DNA from: Gordonibacter sp. An230
Lineage (GTDB): Bacteria; Actinomycetota; Coriobacteriia; Coriobacteriales; Eggerthellaceae
Assembly: GCF_002159915.1 (NCBI RefSeq)
Contig: NZ_NFJP01000009.1
Span: forward strand, 1 to 64,000
Length of the DNA stretch: 64,000 nucleotides
Direction of reading: 5' to 3'
Part shown: one piece after another, positions 26,316 to 33,944 of the stretch
Numbering within the stretch: the first letter of the stretch is position 1
Layout of the letters: each line of letters opens with the position of its first letter
Notes under the pieces: generated by a model
What the model saw: the letters and a program-made list of their open reading frames with translations, nothing else
What the model was told of the DNA's origin: nothing
Database searches by the model: none
Translations under genes and position numbers: made by a program

Positions 26316-27636
26316 GACCTTCCACCTGCCTTTCCTCTCTGTTCGCTTCGGCGCCCTCGATCTGCGCGATGCGGGCCGGCAGCTCGGCGCTTCTTGCCCG
26401 GATGCGCGCGCAGGCGCGCGCCTCGCGCCTTGCGCCCCGCAGCTCCGACGCTATCTCGGCGATGCGGGGGTTTGGGGGCGCGGGGGATCCCGCCGCCTTG
26501 GAGCGCCTCGCCTCGTTGCGCAGCGCGCGGCGTTCGGCCTGCAGCGCCTCGGACTTGTCGGCCAAGGCTCTTTCGTATGCCGCCAGCTGGGATCGCGTCT
26601 CTATCCCCTCGCGCGCGAGCAGCGCGAGCTCCCCCGATATGGCTTCGAGTTCGCGCAGATCCTCGCGCAGCAGGAAATGCGCCCGCCCGCCTGGCGCCCT
26701 CTGCCTCTTCGCGCCGTTGAGCAGCGCCATGTACCTGCGGTACAGGCTCACGAGCGTGCCCTTCGGCACGGGCGGGCGCTCCTTGGGAGCGGGCCTCGGC
26801 CTGCCGAGGGGCAGGCGCTGGCGGCTGTTGGCGAGGATGCGCGCGCCGATGCCCTCCTGCGAGTACGCGTCCCCGAAATTGCGGCGCAGGCGCACGAAAC
26901 GCTCCTTGCCGGGCGGGCGCACCGATATGTCCTTGCCCACCTTCACGTCGTAGCCCATCGCGCGCAGGTTCGCGTGGAACTGGCGCATGCTCGCCGCACG
27001 CCCTACGGCCTCGTCCACGTCGGCCTTCACGAGCGAGCGCCACGTGGGGCGCCCCTCGCGCTCGGCGCGCCATTCGGCGTGGTGGCGCGCGCCGCCGCGC
27101 CCGGGGCTCTCCACCACCGAAAGACCATGCTCCCGGCACAGTTCGTCGGACGCTTCGCGCATCGCGCGGTAGCAGGCGGCGTCTCGGTGGAAGCGCCTGC
27201 CGTCGGCGAAGGACACAGAGTTGACCACGAAGTGGTTGTGGAGGTGGGCCTTGTCCAGATGGGTGGCCACCACAACCTCGAAGCGGCCGCCCCACAGCTC
27301 TTGGGCGAGGGCGACGCCCACCTCGTGGGCCGTGGCGGGGTCGGTCTCGCCGGGCGCGAACGCCTGGTATCCGTGGAAGGCCACGATGCCGCCCGTCTTG
27401 CCGTATTGGCGCTTGGTCGCGTTCATCTCTTCCAGCGCCGTGGCGGGCAGGCAGTTGACGCCGGTCACGTACAGCTGCCGCTCAGTCTTGCCGGGGTCGG
27501 CGGCGTAGAGGATGGCGGCGCCCACGCCCTGGAGCTCCCACTCGTCGGGCGAGCCTTCGGCCTTGTCCGGGTTCCCGGCGTACCCGAGCACGCGCGCCAG
27601 GCGCCCTTCGACCTTCCAAATCGACGTGACGGCCAC
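26290..27636 (-). CDS. mobA: MOBP-type relaxase (MobA-like)
   Basis: A 448-residue protein from a GTG with AAGGAGG seven bases upstream. The N-terminal nuclease domain has the histidine cluster H126..H131-x-H133-x-H135 (THLDKAHLHNHFVVNSVSF) that binds the metal ion in MOBP relaxases. Y19 is one candidate for the DNA-attacking tyrosine. The C-terminal half is helical, basic and coiled-coil-like. It nicks one strand at oriT, probably the hairpin region at 27968-28101, and pilots it to the recipient. It follows mobC with a one-base gap. Confidence 0.93.
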   Translation of the reverse strand: MAVTSIWKVEGRLARVLGYAGNPDKAEGSPDEWELQGVGAAILYAADPGKTERQLYVTGVNCLPATALEEMNATKRQYGKTGGIVAFHGYQAFAPGETDPATAHEVGVALAQELWGGRFEVVVATHLDKAHLHNHFVVNSVSFADGRRFHRDAACYRAMREASDELCREHGLSVVESPGRGGARHHAEWRAEREGRPTWRSLVKADVDEAVGRAASMRQFHANLRAMGYDVKVGKDISVRPPGKERFVRLRRNFGDAYSQEGIGARILANSRQRLPLGRPRPAPKERPPVPKGTLVSLYRRYMALLNGAKRQRAPGGRAHFLLREDLRELEAISGELALLAREGIETRSQLAAYERALADKSEALQAERRALRNEARRSKAAGSPAPPNPRIAEIASELRGARREARACARIRARSAELPARIAQIEGAEANREERQVEGHGRIERGC

Positions 27637-27637
27637 C

Positions 27638-27967
27638 TCATCGCCTCCTTCCCGGCTCTTTGACCGCCGCCACGATCTCGCGGAGCGCGGCTTCGAGCCT
27701 TCGCGCCTCGGCGTCGTAGCGGGCGGCGTCCACGGTGCCGAGGGCGTGGGCCTTGCGCGCGATCTGGTTGAGGTTGTTCCCGATGGCGTGCAGCTCGCGG
27801 GTCATCGCCAGGTAGTCGGGCGGCGGCTTCGGCCTCGGGTCGATGCCCCCTATGAGCGCGCGCAGGTACGCCTCCTGCGACCAGCCCGCCCTGCGCGCCG
27901 CCTCTTTGAGCCGCGCCAGCTCTTCCTCCGTGAGCCTCACCGTGGCCTTGCGCGTGCGCCTTTCCAT
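27638..27967 (-). CDS. mobC: MobC-like relaxosome accessory protein
   Basis: A 109-residue protein from an ATG with GGGAGG seven bases upstream. The ribbon-helix-helix-like N-terminus (RTRKATVRLTEEELARLKEA) and the C-terminal motif LHAIGNNLNQIARKAHALG are diagnostic of MobC, which binds oriT and helps the relaxase open and nick DNA. An upstream in-frame ATG would begin inside the hairpin-rich region preceding the gene and is not credible. Confidence 0.9.
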   Translation of the reverse strand: MERRTRKATVRLTEEELARLKEAARRAGWSQEAYLRALIGGIDPRPKPPPDYLAMTRELHAIGNNLNQIARKAHALGTVDAARYDAEARRLEAALREIVAAVKEPGRRR

Positions 27968-28101
27968 TCGCCGCCTCCCTTCGCGGGGTTGCAGGGGGTG
28001 CCCCCTGCGTCTGCCGAGCGCCAGCGCTCGGCGTTGCTTGCTGGTACGCGACGGTTTTCCGCCGCCTCGGCGGCGGACTTCGCAACCCGCCGAAAGAAAG
28101 A
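27968..28101. other. Candidate origin of transfer (oriT)
   Basis: The 134-base gap between mobC and the primase gene contains three successive perfect hairpins: arms 27991-27998/28001-28008 (GCAGGGGG), 28013-28021/28024-28032 (GCCGAGCGC) and 28058-28066/28069-28077 (TCCGCCGCC). Between the second and third lies GTTGCTTGCTGGTACGCG. Dense hairpins directly upstream of mobC-mobA is the usual position for oriT in this element family. The nick site is not identified. Confidence 0.6.
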
Positions 28102-29070
28102 TCACCTTCCCCTGTCGGGCGCTCGGCCTCTGGAGCGGCGGGCCAAGAGGAACTCATTCACGTCCTTACCCTCCGGGGGAGGCTCCATCGACGCCGCCAC
28201 GCCGCGAGAAGCGGCTGCGCGCGCGATCTCGCGGGCGGCCCGCCTGCCCGCCTCGTCGTTGTCGAGATGCAAGGCCAACGAGGCGATGTATGGGCGGTCG
28301 TCAAGATGCTGCGCGAGGGCGAGCGGCAGCTTCGGGGCTCCGTTGCGCGCATGGGGGACCGACACCCCGCCGAGGGACAGCATCCCCAAGCTGGCCGTCT
28401 GCTTGCCCTCGTGCTCGAGGATGGTCGCGTAGGAAAGCGCGTCTATGGCGCTCTCGAAAACATGGAGCACGCCGTTGTTTCGGACGCTTTGCAGGGAGAA
28501 CGCGAAGCGCTTGTCGGATCTGGGAGCCTCGCCCTTGAAGCCTCCCTCGCACGAGCGCAAGGCCGCGTACCTCGGAACGCCCGTGCGGTCCCTGCCGACG
28601 AACACCGCGCACGCGACCCCGCCGCGCATGGTGCCGTAGACGTCTCCGGCATCCACGAGGCCCTTCAGCAGGCTGCGCGAGATGCCGCGCGATTCGAGGT
28701 ACCGCATCGCATCGTCGTCGGCGCACCGGCGTGGGAGGCGAAACGCCGGGCGCGGCGCGCTCGCCGGTGGGGCGGCATGCGCGGGCGGGGATGCTCTCGC
28801 AACGGCAGGGCGGTCGGCCCGCAGATGCTCCACGGCGTCGAGGAAGGCCATGTCGCGCACTTTGACGAGGAAGTCGAGCGCGCTCCTGCCGCCGAGATCC
28901 CGGCTCCACCAGAACCACTTGCCGTTGGAGATCTTAAGGCTGTCGTGTTCCTTCGTGCAGTAGACGCCGGGCGAAATGCGCACCAGCTCGTCGGGTTCGC
29001 GCTCTTGCAGGTAAGTAAGCAGGTCAACCCGCTTCACTTCAGCGATGATTTCAGGGTCGACGTATGGCAT
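28102..29070 (-). CDS. DNA primase-like protein (DUF3991/Toprim)
   Basis: A 322-residue protein starting at MPYVDPEIIAEVKRVD with AAGGA seven bases upstream. An N-terminal CHC2-like zinc/ssDNA module (YCTKEHDSLKISNGKWFWWS) is followed by a DUF3991 segment (YLESRGISRSLLKGLVDAG) and a Toprim domain (VLHVFESAIDALSYATI with its acidic residue, then SLALHLDNDEAGRRAA). Such proteins are found in conjugative elements and probably prime the complementary strand after transfer. A longer upstream frame covers the promoter region of the opposing Abi gene and is not coding. Confidence 0.85.
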   Translation of the reverse strand: MPYVDPEIIAEVKRVDLLTYLQEREPDELVRISPGVYCTKEHDSLKISNGKWFWWSRDLGGRSALDFLVKVRDMAFLDAVEHLRADRPAVARASPPAHAAPPASAPRPAFRLPRRCADDDAMRYLESRGISRSLLKGLVDAGDVYGTMRGGVACAVFVGRDRTGVPRYAALRSCEGGFKGEAPRSDKRFAFSLQSVRNNGVLHVFESAIDALSYATILEHEGKQTASLGMLSLGGVSVPHARNGAPKLPLALAQHLDDRPYIASLALHLDNDEAGRRAAREIARAAASRGVAASMEPPPEGKDVNEFLLARRSRGRAPDRGR

Positions 29071-29208
29071 GTTTTCGTCCTTTTCTTGTCTTCGGATTTG
29101 CCTGTGGCCGCCGGAGCGGCGCGGCGTGCCCCCATTCGCCTTCGCTTCGCCATGCCGATTCGAGATGCGCGGAACGCGGCGTGCCCAAGAGACGCTGAAA
29201 GGGGTAGA

Positions 29209-30231
29209 ATGGCGGGCATGGTGAATCCGAGTGAAACATACACTGCATGGAGCATCGGGGAGGGCGCGCACGAGGTGACGGGGCTCAAGCCGATGCTGAA
29301 CCCGGAGGAGCAGGTTGCGCTTCTGAAGGCGAAAGGCGTCTCGTTCGAGCGATGCGGCGAGGAGCAAGCCGCGGACGCTTTGGCCCGCCGGGGAACCTTC
29401 GTGCACCTCGCGTCATGCCGCAGGCTGTTCCAGAAGCACGCGTCCGGCGACGACCGGGGGAAGTACGTGAGGCTTGACTTCGCCGACCTGCTGGCTCTCG
29501 ATGCGCTCGACGACGAGCTCCGCAAGGCGTTCCTAGCTGTCTCGCAAGACGTGGAGCGGCTGGCCAAGACCTCCATGGTGACGCGCGCCTCCAGGCTCGA
29601 CGACGAGGACGGCTACGGCATAGTCGCCGATTTCATGAGGGCGCAACAGAGGAGATACCGCAGCTACATCGAGCGGGATCTCTCCTCGCGCATGTCCGCC
29701 GGCATCGTCGGCGACGTTTACACCGGGCGCATCATCGGCCATTACCGAGACGCGATGCCCGTATGGGCGTTTTTGGAGGTGGTCACGTTCGGAACGGCGC
29801 TGGCCTTCTGCCTGTTCTGCTCCGAGCGATGGGACGACGCCGTCATGCGGGAGGAGCACTACATCCTCAAGGGCGTGAAGGCCGTGAGGAACTGCTGTTC
29901 CCACGGCAGCTGCATAGTCAACGGGATGGACGGCTCCAACGAGTGCGATTACGCGCTTTCCAGCCTGGTCTACGATTGGCTCGCCGAGAAAGGCGTCGGC
30001 AACAGCAAGACGCGCCGCGCCAAGTTAAGGAACCGTCGTATGCAGCAGCTCCTCGAGACGCTCGTGATGTTCGACCGATTGGGAGGGCCGGCGCTCTGTC
30101 CCCGTTCGACGGCGCTGCTGGAAGGGCTGCGCGCGAGTCTTCTCGGCACGTGCGAGAGCTACGGCGTCCAGAACGGGTTCGTGTCGTACCTGAGGTTTCT
30201 GGCGAATCTCATTGACAAGGCGCTCGGCTGA
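29209..30231 (+). CDS. Abi family protein with HEPN RNase motif (Abi_2/AbiD-AbiF-like)
   Basis: A 340-residue protein from an ATG with AAAGGGG four bases upstream (a second ATG at 29218 is possible). The fold signature of the Abi_2 family is visible: an N-terminal MLNPEEQVALLKAKGVSFE, a central RYRSYIERDLSS region, then VWAFLEVVTFG and VRNCCSHGSC. The last carries R227xxxxH232, the HEPN RNase motif. Such proteins abort phage infection by cutting RNA. It is transcribed against the element backbone and followed by strong terminators, so it looks like a self-contained defence cargo gene. Confidence 0.82.
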   Translation: MAGMVNPSETYTAWSIGEGAHEVTGLKPMLNPEEQVALLKAKGVSFERCGEEQAADALARRGTFVHLASCRRLFQKHASGDDRGKYVRLDFADLLALDALDDELRKAFLAVSQDVERLAKTSMVTRASRLDDEDGYGIVADFMRAQQRRYRSYIERDLSSRMSAGIVGDVYTGRIIGHYRDAMPVWAFLEVVTFGTALAFCLFCSERWDDAVMREEHYILKGVKAVRNCCSHGSCIVNGMDGSNECDYALSSLVYDWLAEKGVGNSKTRRAKLRNRRMQQLLETLVMFDRLGGPALCPRSTALLEGLRASLLGTCESYGVQNGFVSYLRFLANLIDKALG

Positions 30232-30253
30232 TGGCACCATAACCTCAGATTCA

Positions 30254-30307
30254 AAAACCTTCGGGTTTTGTATGGGCCAATCCCGCTGGGATTGGCTCTA
30301 GTTTTTT
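30254..30307 (+). terminator. Two tandem hairpins ending the Abi gene
   Basis: The first hairpin is AAAACC-TTCG-GGTTTT (30254-30269). The second is GCCAATCCC-GCT-GGGATTGGC (30276-30296), followed by TCTAG and a run of six T (30302-30307), a classic rho-independent terminator. Confidence 0.85.
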
Positions 30308-30412
30308 GGGCTTGGTTGGCTCTCACGTCGCTTCAACTGCGTCTTCCGAACCGACGTCCGGCAGATCGCCCTCGTTTGCCCGACGGCGGAGCTCGGTTTG
30401 GCGGTGACTTCC

Positions 30413-31324
30413 ATGAACACAAAAGGGCCGAAAAAGAAGAAGCAGCATTACGTTCCGAAGTTCTACTTGCGTGGGTTTTGCGGGAGCGGCGACACGGTGT
30501 TCGCGCTAGATAAGGAGTCGGGGGGAATATTTACACCCTCGGTTGGCGATTTCTGTGCGGAGAGGTACCTGTACGAATCCCTATCGAACGACCCCAACTG
30601 GTACAAGGGGAAATTCGTCTATCCGAACTACACTGAGGACGGCCTCTGCGAACTGGAGAGCGCTTTTGCCCCCGTCCTGAAAAGGGTGGCGGCCCTGTGC
30701 GTGCCGAACGCCCCGTTCACGTGCGTCGGCGATGACGACGCGAGAATCATCGCGTCTTTTGTGGCGAATGCGATTGCTCGCCATCCCAGCGTGTTCAAGC
30801 CCCTCCGGAATGAGCTTATGTTGTCGGCTTCGGAAGAAGACCTCTCTCCGTATCGCGACCTTATGAGGGCTCTGGGGCACGAGGGCGCGTTCGAGGGGGT
30901 GGCGGCGGAAGGCGTCACGCGCCGCCTGCTGCTAGATACGGGCGACGGGTCCTACCAAGGGCTCATCGTAGGAGAGCTGCTCGAAATGGAGGGGATCGTC
31001 CTGCGCGCGCCCGGGTGCGCCTCGTTCGCCACCGCGTCTTTCCCCGTCCTCCCCGTTGTTCGGGAAACAGGGGGGCGGGATCGCCTCTCCTCTCTGTACT
31101 GCCCTATCAGCCCGAATGCGGCCGTCATCTACGGCCCCGGCCCCCGTCGGGGGATGGGAGGTTGCGAGCTGCTCGGCGCGCGCGATGTCGTCAGGCTCAA
31201 CGCCGCCTACTTCGAGGCGGACTTCGTCCGCTTCGTCGTAGCGAAGGACAGGCGGACCCTGGAAGAGGCCCGCTCTTTCGCCGAGGCTAAACGGCCTTCT
31301 CCACCCTCTCGCCGATCCATTTGA
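30413..31324 (+). CDS. DUF4238 domain protein
   Basis: A 303-residue protein beginning MNTKGPKKKKQHYVPKFYLR. The QHYVPKFYLRGF opening is the hallmark of DUF4238, a family of unknown biochemical function often found in mobile and defence contexts. No membrane segment or signal peptide is seen. A TTG 15 bases upstream is an alternative start. It lies downstream of the Abi gene on the same strand but beyond its terminator, so it probably has its own promoter. Its 3' end overlaps the convergent methyltransferase gene by 38 bases. Role in defence is inferred from position only. Confidence 0.78.
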   Translation: MNTKGPKKKKQHYVPKFYLRGFCGSGDTVFALDKESGGIFTPSVGDFCAERYLYESLSNDPNWYKGKFVYPNYTEDGLCELESAFAPVLKRVAALCVPNAPFTCVGDDDARIIASFVANAIARHPSVFKPLRNELMLSASEEDLSPYRDLMRALGHEGAFEGVAAEGVTRRLLLDTGDGSYQGLIVGELLEMEGIVLRAPGCASFATASFPVLPVVRETGGRDRLSSLYCPISPNAAVIYGPGPRRGMGGCELLGARDVVRLNAAYFEADFVRFVVAKDRRTLEEARSFAEAKRPSPPSRRSI

Positions 31325-32630
31325 CGACCGGGACGGCCATGGCGTTTCCGAGGGCTTTGTAACGACGGCCGTCCGGAGCCGGCTTGCCGCGGAACTCCAC
31401 GTTCGTCCAGTTGTCCGGGAAGCCTTGCAGCCTCTCGCACTCCAACGGCGTGAGCCGCCTGACCGCCGGACCCTGCAGGACGTGGCTCGCCTGCTTGACG
31501 CCGGGATGCGCGGCGAGCGCGCCCACGTGGCTGCCCGACCCGCCGACGAAGCGCACCTCGTCGCGCGTGTTCTGGGCGAACGCCGCGACGGGGCCCACGC
31601 ACGACGGGGAGCCGCCCACCTTCAGCGTGCCCGCCAGGTCCACGTCGCACGCCGCGTTGGCCGCGTCCCCCGAAAGGCACGCCATGGGCGGCCCCTTGGC
31701 GGCGTTCGCCGTGAGGCACCCGCACAGGCCGTCGCCCACGTGCGCGTTCGCATGGGTGGACGCGAGGCACAGGGCCTCGCGCGGCGGCCCGCCCGCAGGC
31801 AGGGCCACGGCGTGGCGGTCGGCGGCGGTGAGGGTGTACATGCCTTTCTCGTCGGGGTCGCAGAAGCCCGCGCCATTGCCCCCGTTTTCAGGCTTTCGGC
31901 CTATGGAGTTGCCAACGATGCCGTAGACGGCGGGCGCGTGCCAGTCGGCCGTGAGGGTGGGCGATTGCTCGGCGGCGTGGCCTACCGACCCGCTGGCGGG
32001 GGCGGCGGAGTACTTGAAGCCTGCCGTTCGAGCGCCTCCTCCAGCTGCGGCGGCAAGGAGCGCCCTCTTCTCCTTGCCCGGCGGATGATCCCAGCGCATG
32101 CAGTGGGGCTCAAATAGTACCTCGCAGGCACGGGCGGCGCTTCCAAGCACTCCGACAAGAAAGACACGCTCGCGTCGCTGGGCCAAGCCGAAGAATTGCG
32201 CGTCCAGAATTCTCCATGCCAGACCGTACCCGACCTCATCCATCGCCCGGAGCAGGCATCGGAAAGCCTCCCCGTTCTCGCTCGAGAGCGCTCCCGGGAC
32301 GTTCTCCCAGACAAAGCATCTCGGCATGACCTCACGTACAGCTCGAATAAATTCGAGCATGAGGCCCGACTCGCCTTTGAGCCCCGTTCTCTTTCCGGCG
32401 ACGGAAAAGCTCTGGCACGGGCTTCCGCCGATGACAACGTCGATCTCGCCACGCATCTCCTTCCACTCGACCTTCGATATATCTCCCAGGTTGGGCACGC
32501 TCGGGAAGCGAGTAGCGAGAACCGCGTTGCAGAACGGGTCGATCTCGCTGAAGGCGACCGCCTCCCAGCCGAGCGGCCCCCACGCGCAGCTCGCCGCCTC
32601 TATGCCTGAGAAAAGGCTCACGTACCTCAC
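31287..32630 (-). CDS. DNA (cytosine-5) methyltransferase, Dcm type
   Basis: A 447-residue protein from a GTG that overlaps the upstream stop (GTGA). Motif I is YVSLFSGIEAASCAW, motif IV GGSPCQSFS (catalytic Cys), motif VI VWENVPGAL and motif VIII QRRERVFLVG. Motifs IX/X (RRLTPLECERLQGFPDNWT, KALGNAMAVPVV) close the protein. The roughly 150-residue variable region before motif IX should hold the target recognition domain. No restriction enzyme gene is adjacent, so it is probably an orphan enzyme protecting the element from host restriction. Confidence 0.93.
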   Translation of the reverse strand: MRYVSLFSGIEAASCAWGPLGWEAVAFSEIDPFCNAVLATRFPSVPNLGDISKVEWKEMRGEIDVVIGGSPCQSFSVAGKRTGLKGESGLMLEFIRAVREVMPRCFVWENVPGALSSENGEAFRCLLRAMDEVGYGLAWRILDAQFFGLAQRRERVFLVGVLGSAARACEVLFEPHCMRWDHPPGKEKRALLAAAAGGGARTAGFKYSAAPASGSVGHAAEQSPTLTADWHAPAVYGIVGNSIGRKPENGGNGAGFCDPDEKGMYTLTAADRHAVALPAGGPPREALCLASTHANAHVGDGLCGCLTANAAKGPPMACLSGDAANAACDVDLAGTLKVGGSPSCVGPVAAFAQNTRDEVRFVGGSGSHVGALAAHPGVKQASHVLQGPAVRRLTPLECERLQGFPDNWTNVEFRGKPAPDGRRYKALGNAMAVPVVKWIGERVEKAV

Positions 32631-33172
32631 GAAGCCCCCTTCCCGCCGCGCGCTGCGGCGTTGGCTATTGACGACACCTTGCCGGGGGCGGCGCCCTCCC
32701 CGAACACGGCGACCATGCTCGGAAAGGGCGCGGGGCCCTGAGCGACGCCGGCGAGCTCGAACCTGATGCGGCCGCGAACGAGCCTTATCTCTGCATGGCC
32801 GAGGATGTAACGGAGGAACCACTCGGTGTCCGTGCGCGCCGCCACCAGCAGCGCGACCGTCGTGCGCGGCTTGGCGCCCTCGATTGCCGCCTTGCGCGCC
32901 CATGCCCCGACGCCCCGGCCGTAGGGCGGATTCACCCACACTCTCTCGCCGCCCCAGTCAGCCGCGAGCCCGTCGTCTCGTTTGGTGAGGTGCCTTTCGC
33001 ATTTGGCGTTGGCGTCCGAGCTCGCCGCGTCAAGGGTGAAGTGGAACTCGGAATCGAGCGCCGAGAACAGCCACGCGGGGGTCTCCCAGTCGTCGCGCGC
33101 CGACGAGAAGGCCGCCCCGCCGGCGCCGGTGAAGCCGCCTGGCGGCGCTGCTGCCGCGCTTTTCACCGGCAT
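32627..33172 (-). CDS. Phage-type DNA N6-adenine methyltransferase (Dam)
   Basis: A 181-residue protein starting MPVKSAAAAPPGGF. DDWETPAWLFSALD, FTLDAASSDANAKCERHLTK and the catalytic VWVNPPYGR place it in the phage DNA adenine methyltransferase family. It is translationally coupled to both neighbours: its start lies inside the upstream gene and its stop overlaps the Dcm start. With the two cytosine methyltransferase-like genes it forms a three-gene DNA modification block. Confidence 0.9.
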   Translation of the reverse strand: MPVKSAAAAPPGGFTGAGGAAFSSARDDWETPAWLFSALDSEFHFTLDAASSDANAKCERHLTKRDDGLAADWGGERVWVNPPYGRGVGAWARKAAIEGAKPRTTVALLVAARTDTEWFLRYILGHAEIRLVRGRIRFELAGVAQGPAPFPSMVAVFGEGAAPGKVSSIANAAARGGKGAS

Positions 33173-33831
33173 AGCCCCGCCGCCTTTCGGATGGGCACCT
33201 CGCGCTCGCACACGTCAACGATGTGCAGGCACAGCCTCTCGGGGATGCGCCCGCGCTCGCGCGCGTTCGCCAGGCCCTGCGTGCCGGACTTCGACCCGCG
33301 CGGCGCCGACTCGTGGCAGGGCGCCCCGTTGCGGCACGGCGGGCAGAATCGCGGGTCGGAGGCGTTCGTGAATATGTCGGTCGGCTTCATGGCCCTCGCG
33401 CCGTATTGGCAGTAGGTGACGGTGTGGCGGGGGATGACCGCCATCATGTCCTGCTTGCGCAGGCCCGCGCGCGGGTTCTCTATGAAGTAGAGCGCCGGCC
33501 TCAGATCGCGGATGAGGCGGAGCATCGCCAGATCCACCCGGTCGCATTTGAGCGCGTAGTCGCTCACGGGGTCCAGGTTGCCGGTGTTGGCGTTCTTGCG
33601 CCTGTGGCGCGATATGCCCGCCATGGAGAACGTGGCGCAGTCCGGCGACGCCCACACCACGTCGGGCCGGCCGAATGCGCGCAGGACGTCCGGCGCTTTC
33701 AGGAACTCGATGTCGGCGTGGAGGTCGGCGGGCAGCGATTCGTCCCACTCCACCGAGAACACCTCGTGGCCCCGCTTTTCGAACGCCTCGCCGATGGAGC
33801 GCGTTCCGCTGAACAGTTCGAGCACTTTCAT
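33163..33831 (-). CDS. DNA cytosine methyltransferase-like protein
   Basis: A 222-residue protein from ATG 33831 with GGGGGA six bases upstream (ATG 33837 is too close to that site). KVLELFSGTRSIGEAFEKRG is the SAM-binding motif I. VVWASPDCATFSMAGIS carries the catalytic Cys, with Asp instead of the usual Pro before it. ALYFIENPRAGLRK replaces the ENV motif. It is shorter than full C5 methyltransferases and resembles compact phage/ICE versions. It follows the LtrC-like gene by about 110 bases. Confidence 0.85.
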   Translation of the reverse strand: MKVLELFSGTRSIGEAFEKRGHEVFSVEWDESLPADLHADIEFLKAPDVLRAFGRPDVVWASPDCATFSMAGISRHRRKNANTGNLDPVSDYALKCDRVDLAMLRLIRDLRPALYFIENPRAGLRKQDMMAVIPRHTVTYCQYGARAMKPTDIFTNASDPRFCPPCRNGAPCHESAPRGSKSGTQGLANARERGRIPERLCLHIVDVCEREVPIRKAAGLCR

Positions 33832-33944
33832 AAACATTCCCCCTTCGCGAAAAGGAATGCCCCGGCGTTGCCGCCAAGGCGCTCCATCGACCGATTCCGG
33901 TTTGCCGGCGATGAGGCGCATCTCGCGCGGCGCGGTGTGCGCCC

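Noticed and set aside
28267-29208. Long N-terminal extension of the Abi gene
   Set aside because: It lies antisense to the primase gene and lacks domains. A ribosome site and ATG at 29209 give a normal-length Abi protein.
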